Assembly: GCA_030837395.1 (NCBI GenBank)
Contig: JAUPKO010000564.1
Location: forward strand, 1-5,411
Source of the DNA: Actinomycetota bacterium
GTDB taxonomy: Bacteria > Actinomycetota > Actinomycetes > S36-B12 > UBA10799
Reading direction: 5' to 3'
Length of the DNA stretch: 5,411 nucleotides
Position 1 is the first letter of the stretch. Every line of letters begins with the position of its first letter. Of the stretch, positions 1 to 5,411 are shown piece by piece. The notes under the pieces were generated by a model. That model saw only the letters and a list, made by a program, of their open reading frames with translations. It was not told the DNA's origin and ran no database searches. Position numbers and translations under genes: made by a program.

Positions 1-12
1 GAAGCCCTCATC

Positions 13-477
13 TCAAGCCGCCCAGTGACGGTGCGTGAGGGCGTGGAGGCAGGGCGGCTGCACGCCTGTGAGGAAAGACTTCGCCCTGACTTCGGTGAAA
101 AGCCAAGGGTGAGGCAACCCGAAAACGTGCTCGTGCACCGCCAGGATCGTTCTGGCTACTGTGTTGACGTCTCGGTAATCGAAAGGCAACTGATACGAAC
201 CTTGCGGCCCGGTCGAGGTTAAGTCGGTCGGCGATGAAAAGCCCGCATCTCGCAGCAGAAGTTGCCCGGGGAAGGAAATCACCTCCGGCTGGCCGACGCA
301 GGACAAATCCACTAACCAGCCTCGGAAAACCCTGCCCACACTAATCCGCCAGACCTCGCCTGGCTCAGCGGCAGGCGCCCAACTGTCAAGAACGATCACC
401 TGCCCCGGGATCAGTTCGGCAATTAGAGCTGCCAACGTGCGCAGCCCCACATCCGGCTCGTCGTCATAGGCGCTCAT
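13..477 (-). CDS. Small hypothetical protein, possibly TY-Chap (YbjN/CesT-like) fold
   Basis: A soluble protein of about 154 residues with no signal peptide or membrane segment. Numbered from the ATG at 477, it has an N-terminal helix ending in PGQVIVLDSW (24-33), then beta-rich sequence with VWRISVGRVFRGWLVDLSC (42-60), then LLLRDAGFSSP (73-83), and a C-terminal helix VARTILAVHEHVFGLPHPWLF (107-127, split here only by naming). That order (helix, 'L..LPPG..VIL', strands, 'L...GW..P', then a long helix ending 'vfGv.hPafL') recalls actinobacterial TY-Chap domains, thought to be peptide-binding chaperone folds. This is pattern memory, not a search result. A GTG at 486 is an alternative start: GAAGGG lies only about 2 bases before it, but about 11 before the ATG, so both are possible. 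The coding frame ends at TGA 13-15. No operon partner is visible. A role in secretion or defence would be a guess. Confidence 0.6.
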   Translation of the reverse strand: MSAYDDEPDVGLRTLAALIAELIPGQVIVLDSWAPAAEPGEVWRISVGRVFRGWLVDLSCVGQPEVISFPGQLLLRDAGFSSPTDLTSTGPQGSYQLPFDYRDVNTVARTILAVHEHVFGLPHPWLFTEVRAKSFLTGVQPPCLHALTHRHWAA

Positions 478-509
478 TCTCAGCACCGCCCTTCAAATAG
501 TGGTACCTC

Positions 510-516
510 ATGTATA
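510..516 (-). promoter_or_regulatory. Possible -10 element upstream of the small hypothetical gene
   Basis: Read on the minus strand this is TATACAT, an AT-rich island in GC-rich DNA and a fair match to an actinobacterial -10 box (TANNNT). It would start a transcript roughly 20 nt before the GTG/ATG starts at 486 and 477. The only -35-like hexamer, TTGGAC (within the TGGACGTCCA palindrome at 533-542), is about 21 bases away, which is too far for a standard promoter. Many actinobacterial promoters lack a clear -35 box, so the call stays weak. Confidence 0.25.
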
Positions 517-777
517 GCCGCGGGAATTGCCGTGGACGTCCAAGGCAACCCCCCTTACCCGAACCGGCAGACAAGCTCCGCCAACGGTGGCTTCGCTAGG
601 GGTTACGGGGCCCTTCACAAATCAGGGTGGAGTTGGGGTCTGTGGGCGGGAAGCCCCATGGTGAACCCGGGGAACCTTCAGCGTCCGCACCTTGTAGATC
701 GGAAGATTCGGACAGACATGGATGCTTCCGTTTCCTGTCCCGTCACCTGCACGCCGGGTCTTCCCGCGGTCTCATTC

Positions 778-800
778 CGGGTGACCTCCGTGGTCACCCG
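778..800. repeat. Perfect inverted repeat, 9-bp arms
   Basis: CGGGTGACC, a 5-base spacer TCCGT, then GGTCACCCG. All nine pairs match. Neither side is followed by a T-run, so it is not a classical terminator. The arm length and short spacer fit either an operator for a dimeric regulator or a small hairpin from a mobile element. No adjacent regulator gene is visible. Confidence 0.6.
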
Positions 801-838
801 TCGGCAGCGCACGTCGGCACCGGCCGCCCCGGCCGTAT

Positions 839-858
839 CTGTCCACAAATGTGGACAG
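839..858. repeat. Perfect inverted repeat CTGTCCACA-AA-TGTGGACAG
   Basis: Two 9-base arms match perfectly around a 2-base AA centre, giving a 20-bp near-continuous palindrome. This geometry is typical of an operator bound by a dimeric helix-turn-helix regulator. It does not match the actinobacterial LexA box (TCGAAC-N4-GTTCGA) or the parS consensus. It lies 39 bp beyond a second perfect palindrome and is not directly upstream of an intact gene in the window, so its target is unknown. Confidence 0.6.
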
Positions 859-949
859 CCGACCACCTCCCGGTGGAACGCAGACTGGGAAGTCAACCGC
901 CCCCAAACACCTCGTCCCGGCCAACGATGACCATGGCGGCGGCCTGACC

Positions 950-1168
950 TCAGCAGCCTCCCGACCGCGAATCGGTCACCGACAACCTCAATCGGTCCGG
1001 TTCGTCTCTGCAGGGGTCCGGGTCACCCAGGTAGCAGGTCAGCGAGGACACCAGCCGGCGCAACGCCACCGGGTCCAACGGGTCCTCCCGACCGAAGTTG
1101 AGTACCAAGGCACCGGCGGAGCGCCATTGATGGCGTTTGCCTTGTCGCGCGTCAGAATCGGTGGCCAG
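950..1168 (-). pseudogene. Decayed N-terminal fragment of an IS1634-type transposase
   Basis: The minus-strand frame reads LATDSDARQG (from 1168), then AGALVLNFGRED (NFGRED at 1082-1099), then PLDPVALRRLVSSL and, near the end, RLSVTDSRS before a TGA at 950-952. IS1634-family transposases of actinobacteria typically begin with a 'QLAHN...V.hnFGReDqlDr.aLrRLvaSisR.L' block followed by '..v.DsRp.G.aW.lD.LW'. The fragment matches the first block and the beginning of the second, then breaks off. Nothing further downstream on that strand resembles the DDE catalytic core. Upstream, the start block (normally 'M..RT..R.N.DGS..RY.Q') cannot be recognised, although QVQL appears in a neighbouring frame just before the fragment, hinting at a frameshift. 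The family assignment is from memory of conserved motifs and needs a search. The protein cannot be functional. Confidence 0.5.
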
Positions 1169-1173
1169 GCAGT

Positions 1174-1189
1174 TGGACCTGAGGGTCCA
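1174..1189. repeat. Short perfect hairpin TGGACC-TGAG-GGTCCA
   Basis: Six-base perfect arms with a 4-base loop lie at the upstream edge of the transposase remnant. With the nearby CAGGG...CCCTG pair (1231-1246) it makes the 70 bp before the unknown gene's stop codon rich in secondary structure. On the minus strand both lie just after the TGA of the gene ending at 1257, so either could help end transcription. There is no T-run. Confidence 0.3.
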
Positions 1190-1256
1190 GGGGCGACTAG
1201 GGAGGTGTCCCGAACCGCCGCGCTGCAATCCAGGGACACGGCCCTGCATTAGAGGA

Positions 1257-2096
1257 TCACAGGGGTGCGCTGGGGGCCTCACTGAGGTGGGGGCGTTCGT
1301 CGTCGAGGGCGTCGAGTGCCGCGCGCAGGGCGGTGCGGACGTCGGCGGGCAGCAGAGGAAGGGTTGAAGCGAACTCGCCAATGCCGTCAGGATGGTGCAG
1401 GGTAACGCTCGTCGCCATCGCGAAGCCGAGGAATTTGGTGGCGTGGGACTCTATTCTCTTCGACAACTCGTTCAGGCCCGTCCAGGCGCCGATCTTCTCT
1501 GGCACCCATGTCTCGACACACCAGCCATGCGCTTGCAGGGTTGATACGGGAAGGGGTTCGTCGCACCACAGGACCGCGAAGGGGGTGGTTTCGCCGTCCA
1601 CGATGCGGTCGTCGCCAACTTCTAGCACCCGAACGCGAATCCTGGGTGAGTCGTGTCCGTCACCAAGTGGAATGGTGATCCGCTCCATCGGCCGTGGCAA
1701 GTATGGGAGCCAAATGGTGCGGGTCAGTCCCGAGGTTTGGCCGACGTCGTCGACGCCCAACAGGAGGGCATCCAACCCCTCCATCGCCACATTCGTCCCG
1801 AGTGGCAAATCGTCGTATGGCACCCAGTCGAAAGCGGCAAGTTCTCGCTGGGGCACCCAACCAGGAATGCTCCGTCCCGCATAGACAACGATTGAGCGGG
1901 ATTCGTCGTCGATGGCGTCGTAAACGATCGGGCCGAAAACCGTCTCCATCCCTACGCTCACTGTGGCGAAGCCATCATCGATGTGCACAATCTCGCTCAG
2001 GTTGCGGGTCTCACACCTCCGAACGTGCTGCTGTTCCCAACCGCGAAGATCGCCGAAGACTACGAAGACTCTCACCGTGGTGGCGCCATTGTCCAA
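1257..2096 (-). CDS. Unrecognised soluble protein of about 279 residues
   Basis: I do not recognise this family. From the preferred TTG start at 2096 it begins MDNGATTVRVFVVFGDLRGW. This start has AAGG seven bases upstream. The frame is open up to an ATG at 2177, but that has no ribosome site and the extra 27 residues (Ser/Pro/Gln-rich) look non-coding. A GTG at 2075, just before RVFVVFG, is a further alternative. The protein is acidic, with no signal peptide, membrane helix or nucleotide-binding motif. Its first two thirds look beta-rich with many aromatic residues (GWVPQREL, FDWVPYDD, TIWLPYLPRP). It then has a second beta segment (IRVRVLEVGDD, FAVLWCDEPLP) and ends with helices around KFLGFAM and LPADVRTALRAALDAL. 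It lies about 350 bp past mcrC on the same strand, behind a probable terminator, so co-transcription with mcrBC is unlikely. Sampled rows are about 57-60% GC, lower than mcrB, which is compatible with separate acquisition. Confidence 0.6.
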   Translation of the reverse strand: MDNGATTVRVFVVFGDLRGWEQQHVRRCETRNLSEIVHIDDGFATVSVGMETVFGPIVYDAIDDESRSIVVYAGRSIPGWVPQRELAAFDWVPYDDLPLGTNVAMEGLDALLLGVDDVGQTSGLTRTIWLPYLPRPMERITIPLGDGHDSPRIRVRVLEVGDDRIVDGETTPFAVLWCDEPLPVSTLQAHGWCVETWVPEKIGAWTGLNELSKRIESHATKFLGFAMATSVTLHHPDGIGEFASTLPLLPADVRTALRAALDALDDERPHLSEAPSAPL

Positions 2097-2103
2097 TGAA
2101 TTG

Positions 2104-2107
2104 CCTT
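2104..2107 (-). promoter_or_regulatory. Ribosome binding site that favours the TTG start at 2096
   Basis: AAGG on the minus strand lies seven bases before TTG. Neither the upstream ATG (2177) nor the downstream GTG (2075) has any purine-rich sequence at a usable distance, so this site decides the start choice. Confidence 0.4.
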
Positions 2108-2231
2108 GCGGCGAAGGTGACTTCTGCTGCAGGTGGGATGGAGTTTGGCAGGGGCTAGTCGAATCGTCTCTGTGCATGCGGACGAGTCTGCCAGTCGATT
2201 TCGGAAGATCGTCCCTTGTCTCAGAGCAGGC

Positions 2232-2285
2232 CTAACCGGCAGAGGCGGGCATCAACACGGCGAATCCGAGGAACTCGCGGCCACC
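2232..2285 (-). pseudogene. Possible remnant of a paralogue of the neighbouring unknown gene
   Basis: The minus strand reads REFLGFAVLMPASAG followed by TAG at 2232-2234. The neighbouring protein has TKFLGFAMATSV near its C-terminus (248-257 of the longest frame). At DNA level, plus-strand 2260-2282 and 1420-1442 agree at 18 of 23 positions by my count. Upstream of the match no continuing similarity is evident. This may be a relic of a duplication or of an earlier copy, or chance similarity in GC-rich DNA. Confidence 0.2.
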
Positions 2286-2304
2286 TTCACCGCATCCTTG
2301 GCGG

Positions 2305-2340
2305 ATGGCCCACGGCCTCCACACGTGACGTGGGGGCCAT
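2305..2340. repeat. Bulged inverted repeat ATGGCC-CACG / CGTG-GG-GGCCAT
   Basis: Ten base pairs form with a two-base GG bulge and a 14-base loop. On the minus strand this follows the stronger hairpin at 2370-2400 and could act as a second stop for mcrBC transcription. There is no T-run. The core CACGT-G-ACGTG could instead be a protein-binding site. Confidence 0.3.
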
Positions 2341-2369
2341 ATGGCGAGGCACGGGAAATGGTCTCTATT

Positions 2370-2400
2370 GCCCCCGAGCGCGAGTCGCGCGCTCGGGGGC
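2370..2400 (-). terminator. Probable terminator hairpin of the mcrBC operon
   Basis: Perfect 13-bp arms (GCCCCCGAGCGCG and its complement) surround a 5-base loop, all strong GC pairs. It begins 47 nt after the mcrC stop on the same strand. The sequence following it on the minus strand (AATAGAGACC) is not U-rich, so it is not a textbook intrinsic terminator, but actinobacterial terminators often lack the U-tract. The fold is symmetrical and could also block transcription from the other direction. Confidence 0.6.
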
Positions 2401-2447
2401 TGCGGGACGTGGGGCAAGTTCTTCCGCGGCCTGAGGCGACGCGGCAC

Positions 2448-3665
2448 TCAGGCCACGGACTCGCGCCGCTGGGACCGTCCCCACGCCTCCCGCGCCAGCC
2501 GGTCCACCTGCGCGAGAAGCTGTCCCGGCTCCACCCGCAGGTCCAGCGGGTACTCCACCACCTCGACCCCCGTGTTGCGGATGGTGCGCACCCGGGGCTT
2601 GCCGCCGCCACCGTAGACCAGCCAGGCGGTCGGCACCTGCAGCGCCGTGCAATAGGCCAGCATCTGGTAGTGGTCGGCGTTGGGGTACCGGCCGCTTGGC
2701 CCCTCGGCCTTGTACTTGGCGTCGAACACCAGGCGGGGTAGGCGGTTGACGGTGTGGACGATGTCCACATACATGGGGATGGCCGCCTTGGCGCCGATGC
2801 CCGGCTCGTCGAGGTGGTCGGGGTACTGCAGGCGGGTGGTTCCCGGATACCGGCGCAGCCCCTCGGTTAGCGCCGCGCCAACGAAGTCCTCAAACACCTT
2901 CGCCATGTCCACCACGAAGGCTGCGACCCGAATCGTCCCATCGCCGGCTTCCGCGGAGGTGTTCGCGAGCACCAGTTCTGCCAGGCGCAGGGCGGGCAGG
3001 TATCGCTCGTTGAGCCGGGTCGGGCGCCACGCGGGCAGCGCCTCGCCGTGGCGTAGCACCGATACCTCGGCGAGTCGGCCGTCGAGGTGGGCCAGCCGCG
3101 CGGCCGCGGAGTTGGACAGGCGGGGCACGGCGAGCATGCGGCGGATCGCGGTGCGCAGGATTCGGTTCTCGGTGATGTTCACGGTGAACTCGTCGTACGT
3201 GACTTCCACTGGGACCATGAATCCGGGGCGTCTGGCGATCTGGTCGCTGATGCGAATCCTTCCGCGCACCGTGCGGAGAGCCTCGTCGACCGTCACGTAG
3301 CCCTGCAGTACCCCTCCGGCGGTTGCCCGTTCCGCGAGACGGGCCAAGGACTCCGCGAGCGCTGCCCATAGGTCCGGCTCTTCCACACCGGCGACGTCCT
3401 CGGGCCGAAAGCCTGGGTCGCGGGCGTAGCCCAGCAGGAACAGAAGTTTGGTCAAGCCCACTTTTCGTTTGGGTACCACCTGCACTTGGAGCTCATCGAT
3501 CCGCACCGCCCCGACTCTGCCGTTGGGCAGGATCCGCCACCGCCCATGGTGTTCCGGTCGCACCTCGACCAGCCGGGTCTGACTGAGCGCCTCGGCCACC
3601 GCGGTCGGCAACGGCACTACGCGCCCGTCGGGATCGAGTTCGTGAAGGACGATTGGCCGAGACAC
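2448..3665 (-). CDS. mcrC: McrC-type nuclease subunit of a modification-dependent restriction system
   Basis: This is the endonuclease partner of the McrB motor, 405 residues, cytoplasmic. The N-terminal part (1-100) holds the family's 'p.kvG...LlfLLgYA' segment (PKRKVGLTKLLFLLGYA, 65-81), taken to contact the McrB ring. The middle carries the McrC hallmark YDEFTVNITENRIL (157-170). DMAKVFEDFV (253-262) precedes the PD-(D/E)xK nuclease core, whose candidate metal ligands are D301 in YVDIV and D315/K317 in VFDAKYK. It is followed by DHYQMLAYC (331-339), typical of the fold. All key residues are present, so it should be catalytically competent. It is somewhat longer than E. coli McrC (348). The start is GTG, two bases after the upstream mcrB TGA, with only a poor ribosome site (GGTGG in the mcrB 3' end), which implies translational coupling. 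An in vivo role in degrading phage or plasmid DNA with modified bases is inferred from the family. Confidence 0.93.
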   Translation of the reverse strand: MSRPIVLHELDPDGRVVPLPTAVAEALSQTRLVEVRPEHHGRWRILPNGRVGAVRIDELQVQVVPKRKVGLTKLLFLLGYARDPGFRPEDVAGVEEPDLWAALAESLARLAERATAGGVLQGYVTVDEALRTVRGRIRISDQIARRPGFMVPVEVTYDEFTVNITENRILRTAIRRMLAVPRLSNSAAARLAHLDGRLAEVSVLRHGEALPAWRPTRLNERYLPALRLAELVLANTSAEAGDGTIRVAAFVVDMAKVFEDFVGAALTEGLRRYPGTTRLQYPDHLDEPGIGAKAAIPMYVDIVHTVNRLPRLVFDAKYKAEGPSGRYPNADHYQMLAYCTALQVPTAWLVYGGGGKPRVRTIRNTGVEVVEYPLDLRVEPGQLLAQVDRLAREAWGRSQRRESVA

Positions 3666-3667
3666 GG

Positions 3668-5411
3668 TCAGTTGTCCGGTCCACCCGCGGCATCGGGGTC
3701 AAGCCCCGCGGGCTCGGATTCACGGGGGCCAGCGGTCTGGCCACCGCCCAGGGCAGCACTCACCCCATCACCGAGTGTCACGTCATCACTTTCGTCTGCA
3801 TCATCCGTATCGCCACGCACACCGGCACGCAGTGCCGCCAACCCGAAGCGGTCGCGTAGTTGATCACGCGACAGCCGCCCGTAGTAGTGCTCCTCCAGCA
3901 GCGGCATGATGTCGTGCTTCCACACCCGGGCCAAGCCCTCCTCGGTGCCGGCCTCTGGCCGCATCAGATAGGACGGTCCGATGCGCAGGTCGCGGTCCTG
4001 ATCCTCGATTGCGGCGTTCAGCGCTGCCAGAAGGTGGGCACGGTCGTCGTCGAATCGGTTGGCGGCCAGCCAGCCGGCGAGCACGCCGGAGACGGGTGCT
4101 TCGTCGGGGTGCAGTTCGATGAAGGAGAACCGGCGCCGCATGGCGGCGTCGAGCAGTGCGATGGACCTGTCGGCGGTATTCATGGTGCCGATGAAGAACA
4201 GGTTGGGTGGGAGCCGGAATGCCTCGGTGGGCCGATACTGCACGTTGATCGATTCGTTGCGGTACTCGAGCAGGAAGTACAACTCCCCGAACACCTTCGC
4301 CAGGTTGGCCCGGTTCAACTCGTCGATGACGAGCACGTGGGGATACTCAGGGCTGGTGGCCGCTGCGGCGGCGATGCGACGCAGAGGTCCAGAGGTGAGT
4401 CGAAAACTGGCCTGACCGGCGGCGGTCTCGGTCGGGCGGAACCCCTCGAAGAAGTCCTCGTACGCGTAGGAGGGGTGGAACTGCACGAGCCGGGCACGGC
4501 TGCGGTCTGACCCGACGATGTGGCGGGCCAGTTCCTTGGCCAGGTAGGTTTTGCCGGTGCCAGGAGGGCCATAGAACACCACCTGCTGACGGGCCTGCAT
4601 CAGGTCGATCAACTCCTGGAGTTCAGCTCGGTCGATGTGGAGTCGAGCGGCGAGTCCGTCCGTGGCGTCGGGTAGCCACGGGACGCCCCCTGGCGGCAGC
4701 ACAGGTGGTGTTGTCACGACTTCGTCGTCGGTGGCCGGGACTGGGTCCAGCGGTCCTCCGAGTAGTTTCCCGAGGGCTTCGCTCTCTTGAGAAAGGCTCA
4801 GTAGGCGGCCCGGCAGATCCAGGTAGGTCGACAGGCTGGCGTCCAAGGCGCTTGGGGGCAGGACGCCGACCCAGGAGGCGCTGCATCGGAGCCGGTCGAC
4901 GCCGGCCGGCGATGTGTCGTCGTACTCGGGTGCGCCATCGACGACGCCCAACACGAGGTCGGCGCCTGACTGGGTCAGCACGTAGTCCCCTGGTGCCACC
5001 GCAGTCAGGAAGGTGTGGGCGTCGATGGCGAGTTCATCAACACGATCAGTATCCGCTCCTGAGTAGCCAGCCTCAACTGCCGCACGGATCTGCTTGTCGC
5101 TGGTCTCGGAATCGACCGGGGGCAGATGCGCCGACTCCACAGAGACCGAGCCCTGGTCAAGCCAACGTGCGACCGTTTCGTCGCCCGCACGGATCAGCCA
5201 GGCGCCCACCGTGCTGCCTCGCCAGGCGCGCAGGGCGGTCTGTTCGTCGGCGGGCCAGCCACGGGGGGTCGGGTGGTCGGTGATGGCCCAGGCCACACCT
5301 TGGGCTTCAAGGCGTGAAAGGGTCTGGCCGGCGACGTCGTTGACTGCTGCCCTGACCTCGTCCAGGAATCTGAGCATCGTCGCGTACCGCTGGCTCGGTG
5401 AGTCCTGGGTC
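3668..5411 (-). CDS. mcrB: McrB-type AAA+ motor with EVE/PUA-like N-terminal reader, 5' end possibly outside the window
   Basis: This is the motor and recognition subunit of a type IV restriction system. Numbering is from an ATG at 5377 (569 residues). That ATG has no ribosome site, and the frame stays open to the window edge (reading TQDSPSQRYAT), with G or C at third position in 10 of 11 codons, so the true start is probably further upstream. Residues about 57-170 (AWLIRAGDE, WLDQGSVSVE, then PGDYVLTQSGADLVLGVVDGAPEY) look like an EVE/PUA-fold domain, a class known to read modified bases. The AAA+ domain has Walker A GPPGTGKT (270-277), the McrB motif FHPSYAYEDFFEGFRP (300-315), Walker B VLVIDELNRANL (348-359), the signature MNTADRSI (399-406) and arginine-rich DAAMRRRF (410-417). 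IGPSYLM (467-473) and EEHYYGRL (495-502) are family C-terminal elements. The tail from about 520 is acidic and Gly/Pro-rich, probably disordered. The family usually hydrolyses GTP. The base recognised here is unknown. Confidence 0.92.
   Translation of the reverse strand, partial: TQDSPSQRYATMLRFLDEVRAAVNDVAGQTLSRLEAQGVAWAITDHPTPRGWPADEQTALRAWRGSTVGAWLIRAGDETVARWLDQGSVSVESAHLPPVDSETSDKQIRAAVEAGYSGADTDRVDELAIDAHTFLTAVAPGDYVLTQSGADLVLGVVDGAPEYDDTSPAGVDRLRCSASWVGVLPPSALDASLSTYLDLPGRLLSLSQESEALGKLLGGPLDPVPATDDEVVTTPPVLPPGGVPWLPDATDGLAARLHIDRAELQELIDLMQARQQVVFYGPPGTGKTYLAKELARHIVGSDRSRARLVQFHPSYAYEDFFEGFRPTETAAGQASFRLTSGPLRRIAAAAATSPEYPHVLVIDELNRANLAKVFGELYFLLEYRNESINVQYRPTEAFRLPPNLFFIGTMNTADRSIALLDAAMRRRFSFIELHPDEAPVSGVLAGWLAANRFDDDRAHLLAALNAAIEDQDRDLRIGPSYLMRPEAGTEEGLARVWKHDIMPLLEEHYYGRLSRDQLRDRFGLAALRAGVRGDTDDADESDDVTLGDGVSAALGGGQTAGPRESEPAGLDPDAAGGPDN

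Larger units (their letters stand above)
487..949. other. Gene-poor region, probable mobile-element debris with palindromes
   Basis: No convincing gene is visible on either strand. Open frames here are Pro/Arg/Ser-rich, lack ribosome sites and recognisable motifs, and look like chance products of high GC. The stretch contains a 10-bp palindrome TGGACGTCCA (533-542), a GGGGCCCTTCACAAATC block (607-623) that looks like an insertion-sequence end, and two perfect inverted repeats described separately. Together with the transposase remnant on its right, this suggests a site of repeated insertion and decay. Confidence 0.4.
2108..2369. other. Intergenic region between mcrC and the unknown gene
   Basis: No intact gene is seen. 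Open frames crossing it are extensions of shadow frames. It contains a bulged hairpin (2305-2340), a short palindrome CACGT-G-ACGTG (2322-2332), and a short minus-strand remnant resembling the C-terminal part of the neighbouring unknown protein. The promoter of that neighbour must lie here, but I find no clear -10/-35 pair. Confidence 0.4.

Noticed and set aside
532..930. Plus-strand open frame of 132 codons in the gene-poor region
   Set aside because: It is rich in Pro/Arg/Ser, has no ribosome site or recognisable motif, and runs across two palindromes. It looks like chance openness in GC-rich DNA.
970..997. Direct repeat AATCGGTC spaced 20 bp
   Set aside because: Only two copies of 8 bases within a former coding sequence. 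It is neither a CRISPR nor a meaningful tandem array.
851..1252. Plus-strand open frame of 133 codons opposite the transposase relic
   Set aside because: It is antisense to a frame with recognisable transposase motifs and has no protein-like features of its own.
2097..2177. N-terminal extension of the unknown gene to the ATG at 2177
   Set aside because: No ribosome site precedes the ATG and the added residues are low-complexity. The TTG at 2096 has AAGG at a good distance.
2133..2741. Plus-strand open frame of 202 codons crossing the intergenic region into mcrC
   Set aside because: It runs through the terminator hairpin and antisense to conserved McrC motifs, so it is a shadow frame.
3860..4510. 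Plus-strand open frame of 216 codons inside mcrB
   Set aside because: It lies opposite the Walker B and MNTADRSI motifs. Its sequence is explained by codon bias of the real gene.
1..5411. tRNA, rRNA, CRISPR array or riboswitch
   Set aside because: I saw no cloverleaf-like ends, regularly spaced repeats or known RNA motifs on either strand.

Overview
The window has high GC, with GC-rich third codon positions, alternative GTG/TTG starts and weak Shine-Dalgarno sequences. This suggests an actinomycete-type actinobacterium. Species cannot be read from the sequence. All convincing genes lie on the minus strand, so the window is best read from right to left.

Right half (about 2448-5411): a two-gene type IV (modification-dependent) restriction operon. 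The first gene is an McrB-type AAA+ motor. It carries an N-terminal region that looks like an EVE/PUA-fold modified-base reader, and its reading frame is still open at the window edge, so its 5' end may be missing. Two bases after its stop comes mcrC, with a PD-(D/E)xK nuclease signature. McrB should recognise modified DNA and hydrolyse nucleotide, and McrC should cut, giving defence against phage or foreign DNA with modified bases. A strong 13-bp hairpin 47 nt past the mcrC stop probably ends the transcript.

Middle (about 1257-2447): an intergenic stretch with hairpins and a short possible duplicated remnant, then an unrecognised soluble acidic protein of about 279 residues (TTG start preferred). 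It lies behind the terminator, so it is probably a separate transcription unit. Sampled 60-base rows in it are about 57-60% GC, against about 72% in a sampled row of mcrB.

Left part (1-1256): about 770 bp without an intact gene. It holds what looks like the decayed N-terminal piece of an IS1634-type transposase and two perfect operator-like palindromes. After it comes a small hypothetical gene whose pattern resembles the actinobacterial TY-Chap (YbjN/CesT-like) chaperone-fold families. The whole looks like an accessory or defence-island segment with transposon debris beside a restriction operon.
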